From contig NC_090785.1 of assembly GCF_040054535.1 (NCBI RefSeq), positions 16,556,001 to 16,620,000 of the forward strand: a stretch of DNA of 64,000 nt, written 5' to 3'. The notes beneath the pieces are model-generated. The model searched no databases. It was given only the letters and a program-made list of their open reading frames with translations, and was not told where the DNA came from. Below, piece by piece: positions 1 through 10,424 of this stretch. The stretch is from Antennarius striatus. Its lineage: Eukaryota; Chordata; Actinopteri; Lophiiformes; Antennariidae. Both the position numbers and the translations under genes were made by a program. Numbering within the stretch: position 1 is the stretch's first letter; each line of letters begins with the position of its first letter.

Positions 1-180
1 CTCATGCATGCCGTCTTTTGTTTCCTCTGCTTCACATGTGTTTTTTGACCATTGACACAAATGCCACCGTTGCAGGTCCAAACTAGAACCAAGGCAGTCA
101 CGGATTGCAACATCCTGCGACACCCCTGAATTCAAAAATTTACGCTGATCTACTTTCATATGTCAGTGTAAATCAAAGTT

Positions 181-470
181 ATGGTCTTACAATGGCCTTC
201 TCCCTGGTCTTTCTATCTTATCCGGTACCTGATTCTACAAAAATTGAAATTTGATCTTGACCTAGTTTTCTCAAAGTCAAGGTCATCATCTCATTTTCAT
301 CCCCTTTGCTGCCCGAGTAATGTGCTTTTTGTTTCATCTTTCTATCTGCAACGGTTGCGAAGATATTTGGTAAACTAACGGACGAACACACGGACGAATG
401 GACGGACGAACACACACAAACACTGACAATTACAATAAATCCCCTTCGCGGGATGTAATAAGCCTTTAAC
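181..470. repeat. unclassified interspersed repeat, copy 1
   Basis: The block contains a doubled AAGGTCAA-type stretch, then a short GGACGAACACAC-like tandem (379-412), and ends in the motif CCCCTTCGCGGGATGTAAT (441-460). The end motif recurs in inverted orientation near 24890-24930, which supports a dispersed repeat. I recall similar sequence as a common fish repeat but cannot assign a class. Confidence 0.55.
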
Positions 471-2094
471 AAGAGAGCCGAGATAAGACTAAATTCAAGA
501 AGGTCGGGATAATATACTAAACATGAAAGCAAAAAATTAATTTTCTAAGTTACAAATAGATATTTTAACGGAAACATGGTGCTGCTACATGCTACAACTA
601 GTACCAGTACTCACACAGGCCCCAGTACACCTGTGGTACGCCTATGCCTGTCTTCTGTTATGACTTTTCTTTTTGTGTGTGTAATATTTCAAACTCTTTA
701 CTCATTTGTGTAATAACATAGTTTGCCATCTTCATGATACAGTGTCTTTCATGATGCTTTTTAAGAATTACTTTTTCAATACCTGCTTGCTTTCAAGGGA
801 ATAAAGGTACACCACAATTTGGACTGTATTTTATTTATTAGTTCTGGTTTTCTTGCTTCATCCTAGCAGATTTTTATTTGGTACCAATTCCACTGTAAAT
901 TTCACTGTTGAACAAAGTGAAGTGTTGGGTGTTGTAGTTGTTATTGTTTCTAATTCTGAATATTTTAATTTACACATCCTTGATATATACTCGCCTCTCA
1001 GCTGGAAACCTCATTACTGTTTGTTTTTTCTCTGTCTGTTGGAAAGACTTTTATATTCTGTACATGAATACAGTGATATTTACATTTTGGGAAAAGAAGC
1101 ATCTTCATCTGGGTAAATGTTTTTCTTTTTTAAGAGTAAAAAAAATAACAAAAGAAATCAGTAGAAAATACCTCTAGGTTCTGAAACGACAGTGCTGTAC
1201 TACATTAACCTGTTTTGAGTGTGAATTGATGATGTTGGCCGGACATGAAATAGTCAGCACATAAAGGAAAAAAACAGAACTAATGTCATTTATAATTTAT
1301 GAATAGTTTCTGAAATATAGTCAGTATTTACTACTGTTTGACTTTTGATTTATATTTAGCAGTGTTATCAAAATATGCAACATTTTCCCTATTTTTTTCA
1401 TACGAAGGAACGCAAATCAATTACAAGTGATGCTTCCTTAAACAGCCCCATGATCCCTTTCTGCTCTGTTTTGAATGAAAAAATTCTTTTGTACTCCACT
1501 GTCTTTTTTATCATATTTATTCAACTCCAACTTAATGTTCATTTAAAGATTAATCTAGTAAAAATGAAGGTACCAATGTGTCATCTCAAAACCTTAGCAT
1601 GGCAAGTGTAATTTATTGTCATCAATGGCTCCATTTGTGACATGAGGCTTCGTTTATGATATGGTTGTACAAGTGAAAATGTTTTGAAGTACAAAATAAT
1701 TTAGAAAAGAATATAAAATGTACAACAATGGTCCTGCAAAGGATTTGAAATGATGTTGTATTTCCATGAAATAAAAAATGTTTAACTGAAGTTACATCAT
1801 TCTGGTCTCTTACACCTTGGTAACAAAAGATTGAGTATCTTGTCCTTGTTTTTCTGTCCATAACTGTGACAACCGTGGAGTGTTATTTGTCCAACGCACT
1901 GGCCTGTGAAATATGCCAACATTATCCTGGTCATACTGCAAGCTGTGGCTTACTTGGTGATGCTATTGTCTCCCCCATCTTTATGCCATTTAAAGTTTTG
2001 GTTGATTTAACAAGAGAAACAGCTGGATTAAGTCACCATGGTTATTAAGAAAATGGCATCATCTGACTCCAGACTATTCACGTCTTTCGTGTGG

Positions 2095-2345
2095 CTCTGC
2101 TCTCGGAGTGTCCCCTGGCACTCGCCCGTAAATGATCTGGAACAGGCTCCAGTGATCCCTGTGACCCACAAAAGCAGAATAACTGGTCAAGAAGCCCACC
2201 CCCTGAGAACTAATACCAGGTTGGAGCTGCCCGACCCCTCAACCTCCCATTGTGTATGTCGCATGCCTACAGGCCCCCTCATGTGTGTTTGTGTTTGTTT
2301 CAGGGGCCTGTACACACATACATACATGCATGTCAAAAATAGATA
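2095..2345 (+). repeat. SINE-like fragment
   Basis: The distal half (about 2255-2320) carries GCCTACAGGCCCC and GGGGCCTGTA, a short palindromic block that also occurs in the SINE tail at 19558-19602. The proximal half resembles the 3' part of the DANA-like repeats seen elsewhere in the window (CTCCAGTGATCCCTGTGACC). It is probably a composite of decayed SINE pieces. Confidence 0.45.
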
Positions 2346-2527
2346 AAGTACACTTCTTCTTCTTCATTTTTCAAATATAAAAATTCTGAGGCTGTAATTT
2401 TCTGTCAGTACTAATACTATATATATACCGGTAATTATAAGTACCAAAAGTTATGCACGTGTTTCAAAGATTAGCTAACTTGTGTCAAGAACGTGAATCT
2501 TTCAAGGTCTGCCGTAGAGGTGGGTGA

Positions 2528-2685
2528 GATGACGTCATCAAATGCCGTACGCCTATTGGCCACATGGCCGGAAACGTATGTCCGGGGTTATTTTCAAAAT
2601 TCAGCGGGGAAGTGGTTGTTGTTGTGGGTGTCAGCTGCACTGCAGCCTTATCGATCACTTGCATATTCGGAATTGTGGATCAAAA
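2528..2685 (+). promoter_or_regulatory. hmmr: hmmr promoter with CRE, CCAAT and CHR-like motifs
   Basis: Just upstream of the hmmr start codon lie a perfect palindromic CRE, TGACGTCA (2530-2537), an inverted CCAAT box, ATTGG (2555-2559), and TTCAAA (2593-2598), the reverse complement of the CHR core TTTGAA. CCAAT followed about 35 bp downstream by a CHR is the known layout of G2/M genes controlled by NF-Y and the DREAM/MMB complexes, and HMMR is such a gene in mammals. The motifs are seen; their use here is inferred. No TATA box is evident. Confidence 0.6.
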
Positions 2686-5600
2686 ATGTCTTTTTCAAGA
2701 GCTCCTTTGAAAAGGTTCAACGACACCATAGGTAAGAAACGTTTAAGAGCTAGCGGTAGTTGCTAATGGCACAGCACAATGCAAGATATTCGATCGTAAG
2801 TAACGTTAGCTAGTATGCTAGCTGACATAACTCAGTACAGGCAGTTTGCTAAGTCAATATTAACTTGAACCAGTCCGGTAGGCTGTTAGTAGAATAGCAG
2901 TCCTGTTACAGCCTGAGAATGTGGTTTCATTTCAATCGTATTTAAACTTTTGAGTGAGTAGCATAAGAAACGGGGTTAACGGTGTGCTATCCGCCGAAGG
3001 TTGTGCCCCTCCACCCGGAACCTACGACATTAAACCTGAGGACCTGAGGGGATCAGTTTCTTTTGACAAGTCTGACCGCTTCAAACATGTTAAAGCAGGT
3101 GAGTAAATAAGCACATGTTTAAAAAACAACAACAACTGAGTAATCTTAATCAATTTTGTGCCAATGGTATATTTCATCTCTGCATCCAGCTGCTCTACCA
3201 CCACCACCACCACCATCGCCCTCCAGAAATGCCTTCGTGTCACCCGTCCGCAGGACTGTGTCTGTTGATGGTCTTGTAAGTTCTCCTTTCAGCATGCAGT
3301 ATCTGGCTTCATCTGCTAGACCAGTGGTCATTAACCTGGGTTCGATCGAACCTTAGGGGTTCGGCGGAGACGGCGATCGAGACAAAACAGCTGACACGTC
3401 GTGTCGGGTGTTTTTGCCGAACATACACGAATCACTGTACGTTTGACACATCGTGTCAATTCGTGATGACACGCCCCCCTTAGCCATCACTGGCTGCAGG
3501 TGATCACGTGACGCTACATCGATTAGCCTACCTGTGCTAGATGGGATTTTGCGCATTTAGTAGTCGTTCTATGCCTGCCATGATTGTGCGTCATCTGATT
3601 GCTTTCTTAATATTTTGATTCATAGTAACTATGTTGAGCAAAAAAAGAAAGTGGTCGGACGGATATGTGTAACCTGAATTTATATGTACTGTATAACGGG
3701 AACGTGATGGGAGTCGGCGTTCTGCATGATTTGCAATGTCAAGTTGAGCAAATCTAGTCTCACACTGGCAAAAATAAAGGAACACTTCCTTAAGCTGCAT
3801 GGGAAACAACAGAAACAGACTTTGCTGTGAAAATGACATCAGAGTAGCACTTGTCAAGGTGAAGCCACGCATATCTGAACTGGTCTCAATAACAGCAGAA
3901 GTCACACTGATTTGCAGGTAGGTCATTTCATGTAAGTTCATGCACTGTCTTGGTTTTGTTCTTTGAAAAAGGTGACATTAATTCAAAATTCATTGAATAC
4001 ACCAGTAAAACATATACTTATGTCTTGAATTTGAATTTTTTTTTTTTTTACTAAAGAAGGGTTTGGTGAGTGAGCATATGAAAGTGGCAGGGTTCAGTAC
4101 CTCCAACAAGGTTCACAACCACTGTGCTAGACCTATGACTGCTCCTGATGTAAAATAATCTGTTTCTCTCATATGAAACCCCAGGTCGAAGGATCAAGTG
4201 TAAAGAAAGAGAAGGATGCCACTTCTATGTCAAGGAAGCAGCAAAAGCTCTTGGAGAAAGAGGTACACTTTTAACTGACACATTATTGATTTCATTGCTT
4301 TATCACAGAATGTTTTACTTGTCAGCATATCTGCAGACATTCATACTACCACTGTTCCTATCACTGCACATGTCAAATCCTTAATTAGTTTGTTTCCTTT
4401 CAGATAAGGTCCTTGGTTCAAGAACGAGGAGAGCAGGACCGCCGTTTGCTCGCTCTAGAAGAGGAGCTGAAGAAAGTGGAGAACAAGCTGCTGTCTGCTG
4501 TCAGGGAGAAGACTGGTCTTGCTGCCAGTGTTACAACTCTTGAAAGACAGAGGGCTGAGCTAAAAAAAGTCAATGAATTCCTGAAAAATAAGGTTTGCTT
4601 GTTTTGTTGATCATTCATAATAGGTAGTGATATATTTTGAAGTCATATCTTGATTACTAATTTTGAAAAGGGTGACTGAGTGTATGCTTGGTTTAGGTTT
4701 CTGCTGACACAACAAAAAAGAGAATAAATTCTCTCACAATGGAGTTGATGGAAGCCAGGAACACTTTGGATGCGAAAAAGAAGGTACTAATTGCAACCAT
4801 ATATTCAGAGCTTCTTCCTTGGTTTGATGATGGCCAAACATTTCATCAGAGTTTATGCGTGTGTGTGTGTGTGTATGTTTATTTTTGTGTACGTCCAGGA
4901 GTTGAGTGTCATGCAGGTTAATACTGATGGTCAACTGAAGGTTCTAGAAACTGACCTCCAAGCTGCCAGGTCTACTGTCACTGCTATGAAAAACAAGAAC
5001 AAAGACTTGGGTGAGATTTAACTACAGCAGATAAACGTGTGTTCATGTAGATGAACAGAAACAAGAGGTGACTGGATGTGTTCTGGGATTTTAAAATTTT
5101 ACAGAGGATTTTCATCAAGTCAGCAAAAGTCAGAATGAAGCCTTGGAGAATGAAAATGCCAGATTATATGGTAAGATCTGAGGATATTCTATTTTTTCCT
5201 TGATAAACAATTAGTATTTTTTTCCCCTGCAAGAATATGTCTCCCCTTTTCATGACAGTTTTCTCAGCCTGATAACAGAAGGTGAGGTGAGTGACTCTGG
5301 AAGAAGATACAGTAGTGGTATTGATAATCAATTTTTGGCCAGTAACTGTAACTGATCCAAAAATTAATCGATCAATCTTTGTTCAGAGTCACTCATTCCA
5401 CATTTGAGATGCAAGTACATTGGCCTCAACATGCAAATGAATAAGCTAGATGACATCAAACAGGATTTGTACTCCTGCTTCCTTTTGTTATTGTCGATAA
5501 ATGTGTGTTGCAGCTGTGATACAAGAGCTGAAAGAGGAGACCAGAGTTGTACAACATTACCTGGATACAGCCAATGACCAGATCCAGGTATTAATTAAAT

Positions 5601-8600
5601 CCATAAAAGCAACTTTTACAAGAACAATTTTTCCTGTGAAAGAGAAGCTTAATCTGTTTGGGGTTCTGCAAAAATATGGAATTTGATATTGGTAATTTTC
5701 AGGACAGAATAAATATAGACAAATGACTTTTAGAATCATGGCAGTCTTAGTAGGAAGCATGTGTTCATGTTCTGGTAGGATCTTTGCCTGAAGCTCCAAG
5801 AAAAGACTAAGGAGAACGCTGTTGCTGGGTCACAGGCGGAGAAAGTAAAGTAAGAATATTAAAAAACCTAACTTTTTTGTTGAGCAAGTTTGATCTGAAC
5901 TGCAAGTGGAAGCAGCAAGACATTCATTTGTCACTTTCCTACAGGCAACTCGAGGCCGAACTTGCACAGTGCACAGCTGATTTGGAAAGCACTCGGAATG
6001 TGCTCAGACAAAAAGATGAAGAGACTCAAACACTGCAGCAAGAGTTACAGGTGTCAAAGGATGCTTTAGTGAAGGTAGAAAGGAGGTTGGAAGACCAAGA
6101 ACAGGAGCTTACATCTTCACAAAATTCCACAAGTTGCTTGGAGGAAAAAATTAATTTGGCCAACCAAGAAATTAAGGACTATCAGGTGACAGTTCGTCAG
6201 CAGGATGCAGAGCTGGCAAGACTAAGGGAAGTGCTCAGAAGGACGGAGAAGGAGCTTGATGAGAGAGTGGCACATCTTGAACAGCGATATCTGTTCTCAG
6301 AGGAAGAGAGAAGTATGGTAGTCATATTCCTGTAATTAAAATTTTAGATGGAAAAACTTTAGTTATGTGTAATATATTTATTATGTATACTGTATATTAT
6401 TTTGGTTATAGGTAAGACTCAGGAGGAGGGGCTGAGGAGAGTGGAGGAACTGAAAACAGAGCTCGTCTCACTAAAAGAGACTAAAAGAGATGAGAGAAAG
6501 AGACAGATTCAGCTCGAGCAGGAAGTCAGTGCTCTAACTGAAGAACTTACAAAAGAAAAGGTGACACATTTTTTTTCTGTTGTGGCACATTTTTAGAGCG
6601 AGTGCATAGCGCAATAACCGGCTGTTTCCATTTCTCTACAGGCACTTGTGGACTCCTTGTCTGTTCTGGTGGAGCAGGAGAGGCAGGATTCAGAGGAGCG
6701 GTTTGGACAGCTAAAGGAGGAGATGGAAGAGGTGCTAGGAGAGCTCGCTCTCCTGGAGAATCAGGAGCAGAAAAGTCAGGAGGCCATCCGGAAGCTGCGG
6801 GGAGAGAATAATGAGCTGGAGGGACAGCTGAATGATACTAGGGCTCTGTTGCAGAGGTGAGCAAAGCACACCCATTCTAACAAGGAAGTGTAAGAATAAA
6901 GATCACAAAACTTGCAAAACAGCTATTTTTTTTGTCAGTCCTTGTTTGCTGCTAATTAGTCACAGGGGGACATAATGCAGAGAAAAATTATCACAGCTTG
7001 CATCTCTGTGACATGTCTGACATGTAAGTTTGCAAGTAACTTCATAACTCCTTTATAGTCTTAGGGGAAGATCTTTAAAAATGGAAGCAGGAAGAGTTGG
7101 GAGAGCCAAAGCGGCTGCATAACAAAATAATCTAGATTTGTTTTGTCATGAAATTTGAATAAATGAAGTAAAATGGCCATCACAATATCTGAATCCTGGA
7201 TGGCTTTGTCAAATGTCTTTTTTTTAGTGCAACTTGCAGCCAAGAACTCAGACATGCAGTTCATGGTGATGCATGACACATTAAGCAGCAAACAGATGCA
7301 GTATTATAACGGTGTTATTGTGATTTGTAGCAAGAGCTGTGATGTGGCAGCTCTAAAAGAGGACCATTTCACAGCCTTGACAGAACTACAAGAGGCACAG
7401 ATGCACTCAGTGAGCAAGATGGCAGATATTGTCACAGAGCTGGAAAGGTGAGTGAATAAAACTGATTGTTTATGGATATTATTTATGAAATGTTTTTTTG
7501 ATTAATATAGATTTTCAAATTAGTTCAGAGAATAAGGTTCATGGAGAGCTTGTCTCATTTTAGTACTAAAGAGGCTCTAAAGCTAGCAGAGGAAGGACAA
7601 AAATCATTGGGACTGGAGGTAGAGAAAGTGACACAGAAAACGAAAGAAGAGAGGGACAAAATCCTCCAACAGAAAGAGGAGGAACTCAAGAGACTGAAGG
7701 AGGTTCTAGAGGAGCACCAGAAGGCACAGCTCACTGAGGCTAGGGAGGAGAATTCAAGGTATGCCTCAAATTGAATTTCAGTGTGCATGAAAGTAATTGT
7801 AACTTTTCAACACTTTTGATATTCTCATTTTCACTGGCTTGATAGACTGTTGCTGGAGGTGCAGACTCGCCTTACACAAAAAGAAAAGGAGATCGAAGGC
7901 ATGGAGGTGAGCCATGCTGCCCTGATTAGTCAACTCCACCGTGAGGTACAGCTGCAGACAAAGGAGAAAGAAGATGCACTGAAACAACTAGAGGAGCAGA
8001 GAGGTCAAAGTGTAACTCTGCTACAAAATGAGAAGGAAGAAGCACAGGAACTGCTTAGACAGGTCAGCCAGGAAAAAGTGGAAATAATGGAACAGCTCAA
8101 ACAAGAGCAAGAAGAGAAGGTTAAAATTCAGACAGCACTTCAAGAGGAAAGGGAAGCACTGGAGGTTGAAAGGAAGGACCACCAGCAAGCAAGGTCAAAG
8201 GTGCACACACTACAGATTGATCTTGACAGGGCAGACAAAGAATGCATGACTCTTCTGTCCGAAGTGAAACTCAAAGAGGAGTCCATAGTTGCCCTTGAAA
8301 ATCAGCTTAACACGGCAGAGCAGGACAGAAATCAGCTTCGGTCTCGCCTGGATGAGGCTGAAAAAAGGAGTTTGAACTTCCAGACCCAATTAGGCCTTAT
8401 TAAAGAGAACACCAAAGCCATGCAGCATGAGCTGGAGGAAAAACGGCAAGACAGAGGGGCTCTACAGGAGCAGGTAGAAATACTGACTCAAGAAAAGGTT
8501 ACACTGCAGTGGGATATGGAGGAGCAGCGGCAGAAACTGGAAAGAGAAATAAAAGAAGCACAGGAGAAAATGTAAGAAATGATGGATTTTACCTGTTTGT

Positions 8601-9783
8601 GCAATAGAGAATTTTATTATTCAATTAATACATTTATCTCTTTATTTTTTTGTTCTCCTAAGTGCCCCAAGTGCAGAGATAGAACACTGGAGGAAACAGT
8701 ATGAAGAGCTGTTTGCAAAAGTAAAGCCTTTCCAGGTCAGTCTTGGTTTATTTTATATCTTCCTCCGAACAAACCTTGTGTTCCTAGGACGAATGTAAAT
8801 ATGGTTGTGCTCTAGGTTAAAAGGCTAATATCTGGAAGTGGATAAGAGTATGAATGTCAAATTCAATGTATTAACTGGTTGAAAACTTTTAATGTCTGAG
8901 TTTGTTGACAACATATCGTAATGAGAGAGATGTTTGTGGATTCTGGGAGACGGGAATTTCAGAAGCCTGTTGGCTTCTACTCGTCAGCCCTTTTTTTCGG
9001 ATGTTGTTGAAGTTGTGAAGGTGTGCAGTCTGTCATATTAACATGTCCGGAAAAATAAATAAATTAATAAATATCTTTACCGAATCCTCTTTCGCTAATG
9101 CTAACCTCACATAATGCTGCCTGTCATTGCTCTATTAACAGGTCTGGCTATATTAATCAAAAGAATTCATCAAAGTTTTTCTAAATAGTAATTCTGTTAA
9201 AACCGAACTAATATTCATGTTGTCCACAGGAACAACTCAATGCATTTGCAGCAGAGCGAAATGCACTACTTAATGAAAACGGAGCAAACCAAGAGGAGTT
9301 AAACAGGTTGTCTGATGCTTACGCCAGGCTACTGGGCCACCAGAACCAGAAGCAGAAGATCAAACATGTGATGAAGCTGAAGGATGAGAACATCTCCCTG
9401 AAACAGGTGATGGATGATTTATATCCAAACCCTACACCTACATTGTCACAAGCTCAAGTGCTGCACTTCTTATTTCGTCTCTGTGCAGGAGATTTCCAAG
9501 CTTCGGTCCCAGGTAAATAGGCAGAAGAGTGATTTGGAGCAGCTGAAGTCAAAACTCCCTGGTGCTTCTTGCCGCAGGTTTGATCCCAGCAAAGCTTTCC
9601 AACACAACAAGGAGAACAGACAAAAGGAAAAAACTGAACCTTTTAAAGATGGTGAGTGCTAACCTGACCTGTCAAAGCAACATTAAGAAACTGCATTCAC
9701 AGTTTTATGGATTTCATGCTATTGTGGAAATATTTGAACGGATGCCTTCTTTCTATGTTTTGTCAGGAAATCATTACGTCTAA
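2686..9783 (+). CDS. hmmr: hyaluronan-mediated motility receptor (RHAMM), 20 coding exons
   Basis: HMMR is a microtubule, centrosome and spindle-associated coiled-coil protein that also binds hyaluronan. Exons: 2686-2731, 3000-3098, 3190-3275, 4185-4262, 4404-4592, 4697-4783, 4899-5010, 5105-5170, 5514-5587, 5779-5849, 5945-6312, 6412-6560, 6642-6856, 7331-7447, 7564-7758, 7846-8571, 8663-8735, 9230-9406, 9489-9651, 9767-9783. All introns are GT-AG and phases chain without a break, giving about 1,035 aa. The start [13 protein letters not shown] matches the conserved HMMR N-terminus, followed by CAPPPGTYD and QERGEQDRR. The middle is a long Glu/Lys/Gln-rich coiled coil. The C-terminus has [24 protein letters not shown] (the basic centrosome/hyaluronan-binding region) and FDPSKAF. 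It is longer than human HMMR (about 724 aa), mainly through coiled coil. The last exon adds only five codons (NHYV plus the split Gly), so the extreme C-terminus is the least certain part. The acceptor of exon 2 has a weak pyrimidine tract. Confidence 0.93.
3322..4124. mobile_element. non-autonomous hAT element in hmmr intron 3
   Basis: This 803-bp insertion is flanked by perfect 8-bp direct repeats TGCTAGAC (3314-3321 and 4125-4132), the target-site length of hAT transposons. It begins CAGTGGTCATTAACC and ends GGTTCACAACCACTG, so the ends are imperfect inverted repeats starting CAGTGGT. No transposase reading frame is visible inside. It lies wholly within the intron between exons 3 and 4 and should not affect coding. 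Confidence 0.8.
5285..5400. repeat. foldback (hairpin) element in hmmr intron 8
   Basis: Two arms of about 50 bp are inverted copies of each other: the left has GAGTGACTCTGG and ATTGATAATCAATTTTTGG (to 5339), the right (5352-5400) has CCAAAAATTAATCGATCAAT and CAGAGTCACTC. The loop is about 12 bp. This is a MITE-like palindrome; no target duplication was recognised. Confidence 0.55.
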
Positions 9784-10140
9784 TGGAGCTCTTCAACCAG
9801 ACAAGCAGTGCCCACTAATTGGCTGCCAGGTTTCATTTCTCTGGATTAGTCCTTCTATCACATCTTTATTTTTTCAGATTTTTACATAGAAAGTGAGGAG
9901 TTACATAATGTGTTTTTGTTAGGGATCGTATTCTACATCTGTGTGTATGTATGTATGGGTTTGTGTAATGATAATTAGTGAAAAGATGCATGCAATCTAG
10001 GAGCAAAAGCATCAAAATATGAGATTGTTATTGTTTATTGTTTGCAATTCTTTTTATCTGTGTAACCAGCAACTATTTCTCTTACTCCTTTTGTAAATAA
10101 ATAAATCGTCTGAATAAACTAAAATTTTACGTCTCTGTCA
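9784..10140 (+). terminator. hmmr: hmmr 3' UTR and polyadenylation signals
   Basis: After the TAA stop (9781-9783) there are two canonical AATAAA hexamers, at 10096-10101 and 10113-10118, which give a 3' UTR of roughly 330-360 nt. No ORF of note lies in the stretch. The gene ends about 200 bp before the polyadenylation signal of the convergent insulin gene. Confidence 0.65.
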
Positions 10141-10335
10141 CAGTCACTTTAGCTCGAAGCATCCCAGCCATGTCCATCGTCAGCCAGAAGAGAGCACTGT
10201 AGGACTGTAGGCATATGTTGAAGCGCCACAAAAACCTTTACCCCTTATGTTTGATCCACACCATATATCAGTGACAAAAAACACAAATTCATATCTTTGC
10301 AGAAAGGAGGAACTCTGGGTTATGGGTCATGAAGC

Positions 10336-10341
10336 TTTATT
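10336..10341 (-). terminator. insulin gene polyadenylation signal
   Basis: AATAAA on the minus strand, about 84 nt after the insulin stop codon. This fits the short 3' UTR usual for insulin mRNAs. Confidence 0.6.
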
Positions 10342-10424
10342 TCCTTTGTTTGGTAAGACATTGCAAGTATTGGGCCAGAAATGGACTTTTTACAAGCTAT
10401 GAGTGGTGCTAGTTGTGGAGCGAT

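Larger units (their letters stand above)
1..2500. other. upstream intergenic region, no gene seen
   Basis: AT-rich DNA 5' of hmmr. No ORF here resembles a known protein and no exon chain is visible on either strand. In mammals NUDCD2 sits head to head with HMMR; I looked on the minus strand for it and saw no recognisable exon. The stretch holds two repeat-derived pieces, annotated separately (181-470 and about 2095-2345). Confidence 0.6.

Noticed and set aside
1..2500. nudcd2 head to head with hmmr
   Set aside because: Expected from mammalian gene order, but no exon with matching residues was found on the minus strand.
9413..9512. Donor-like AG/GTAAAT at 9513 splitting the hmmr exon 9489-9651
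   Set aside because: The frame reads through it with sequence expected for HMMR ([19 protein letters not shown]... to FDPSKAF), so no intron is needed.
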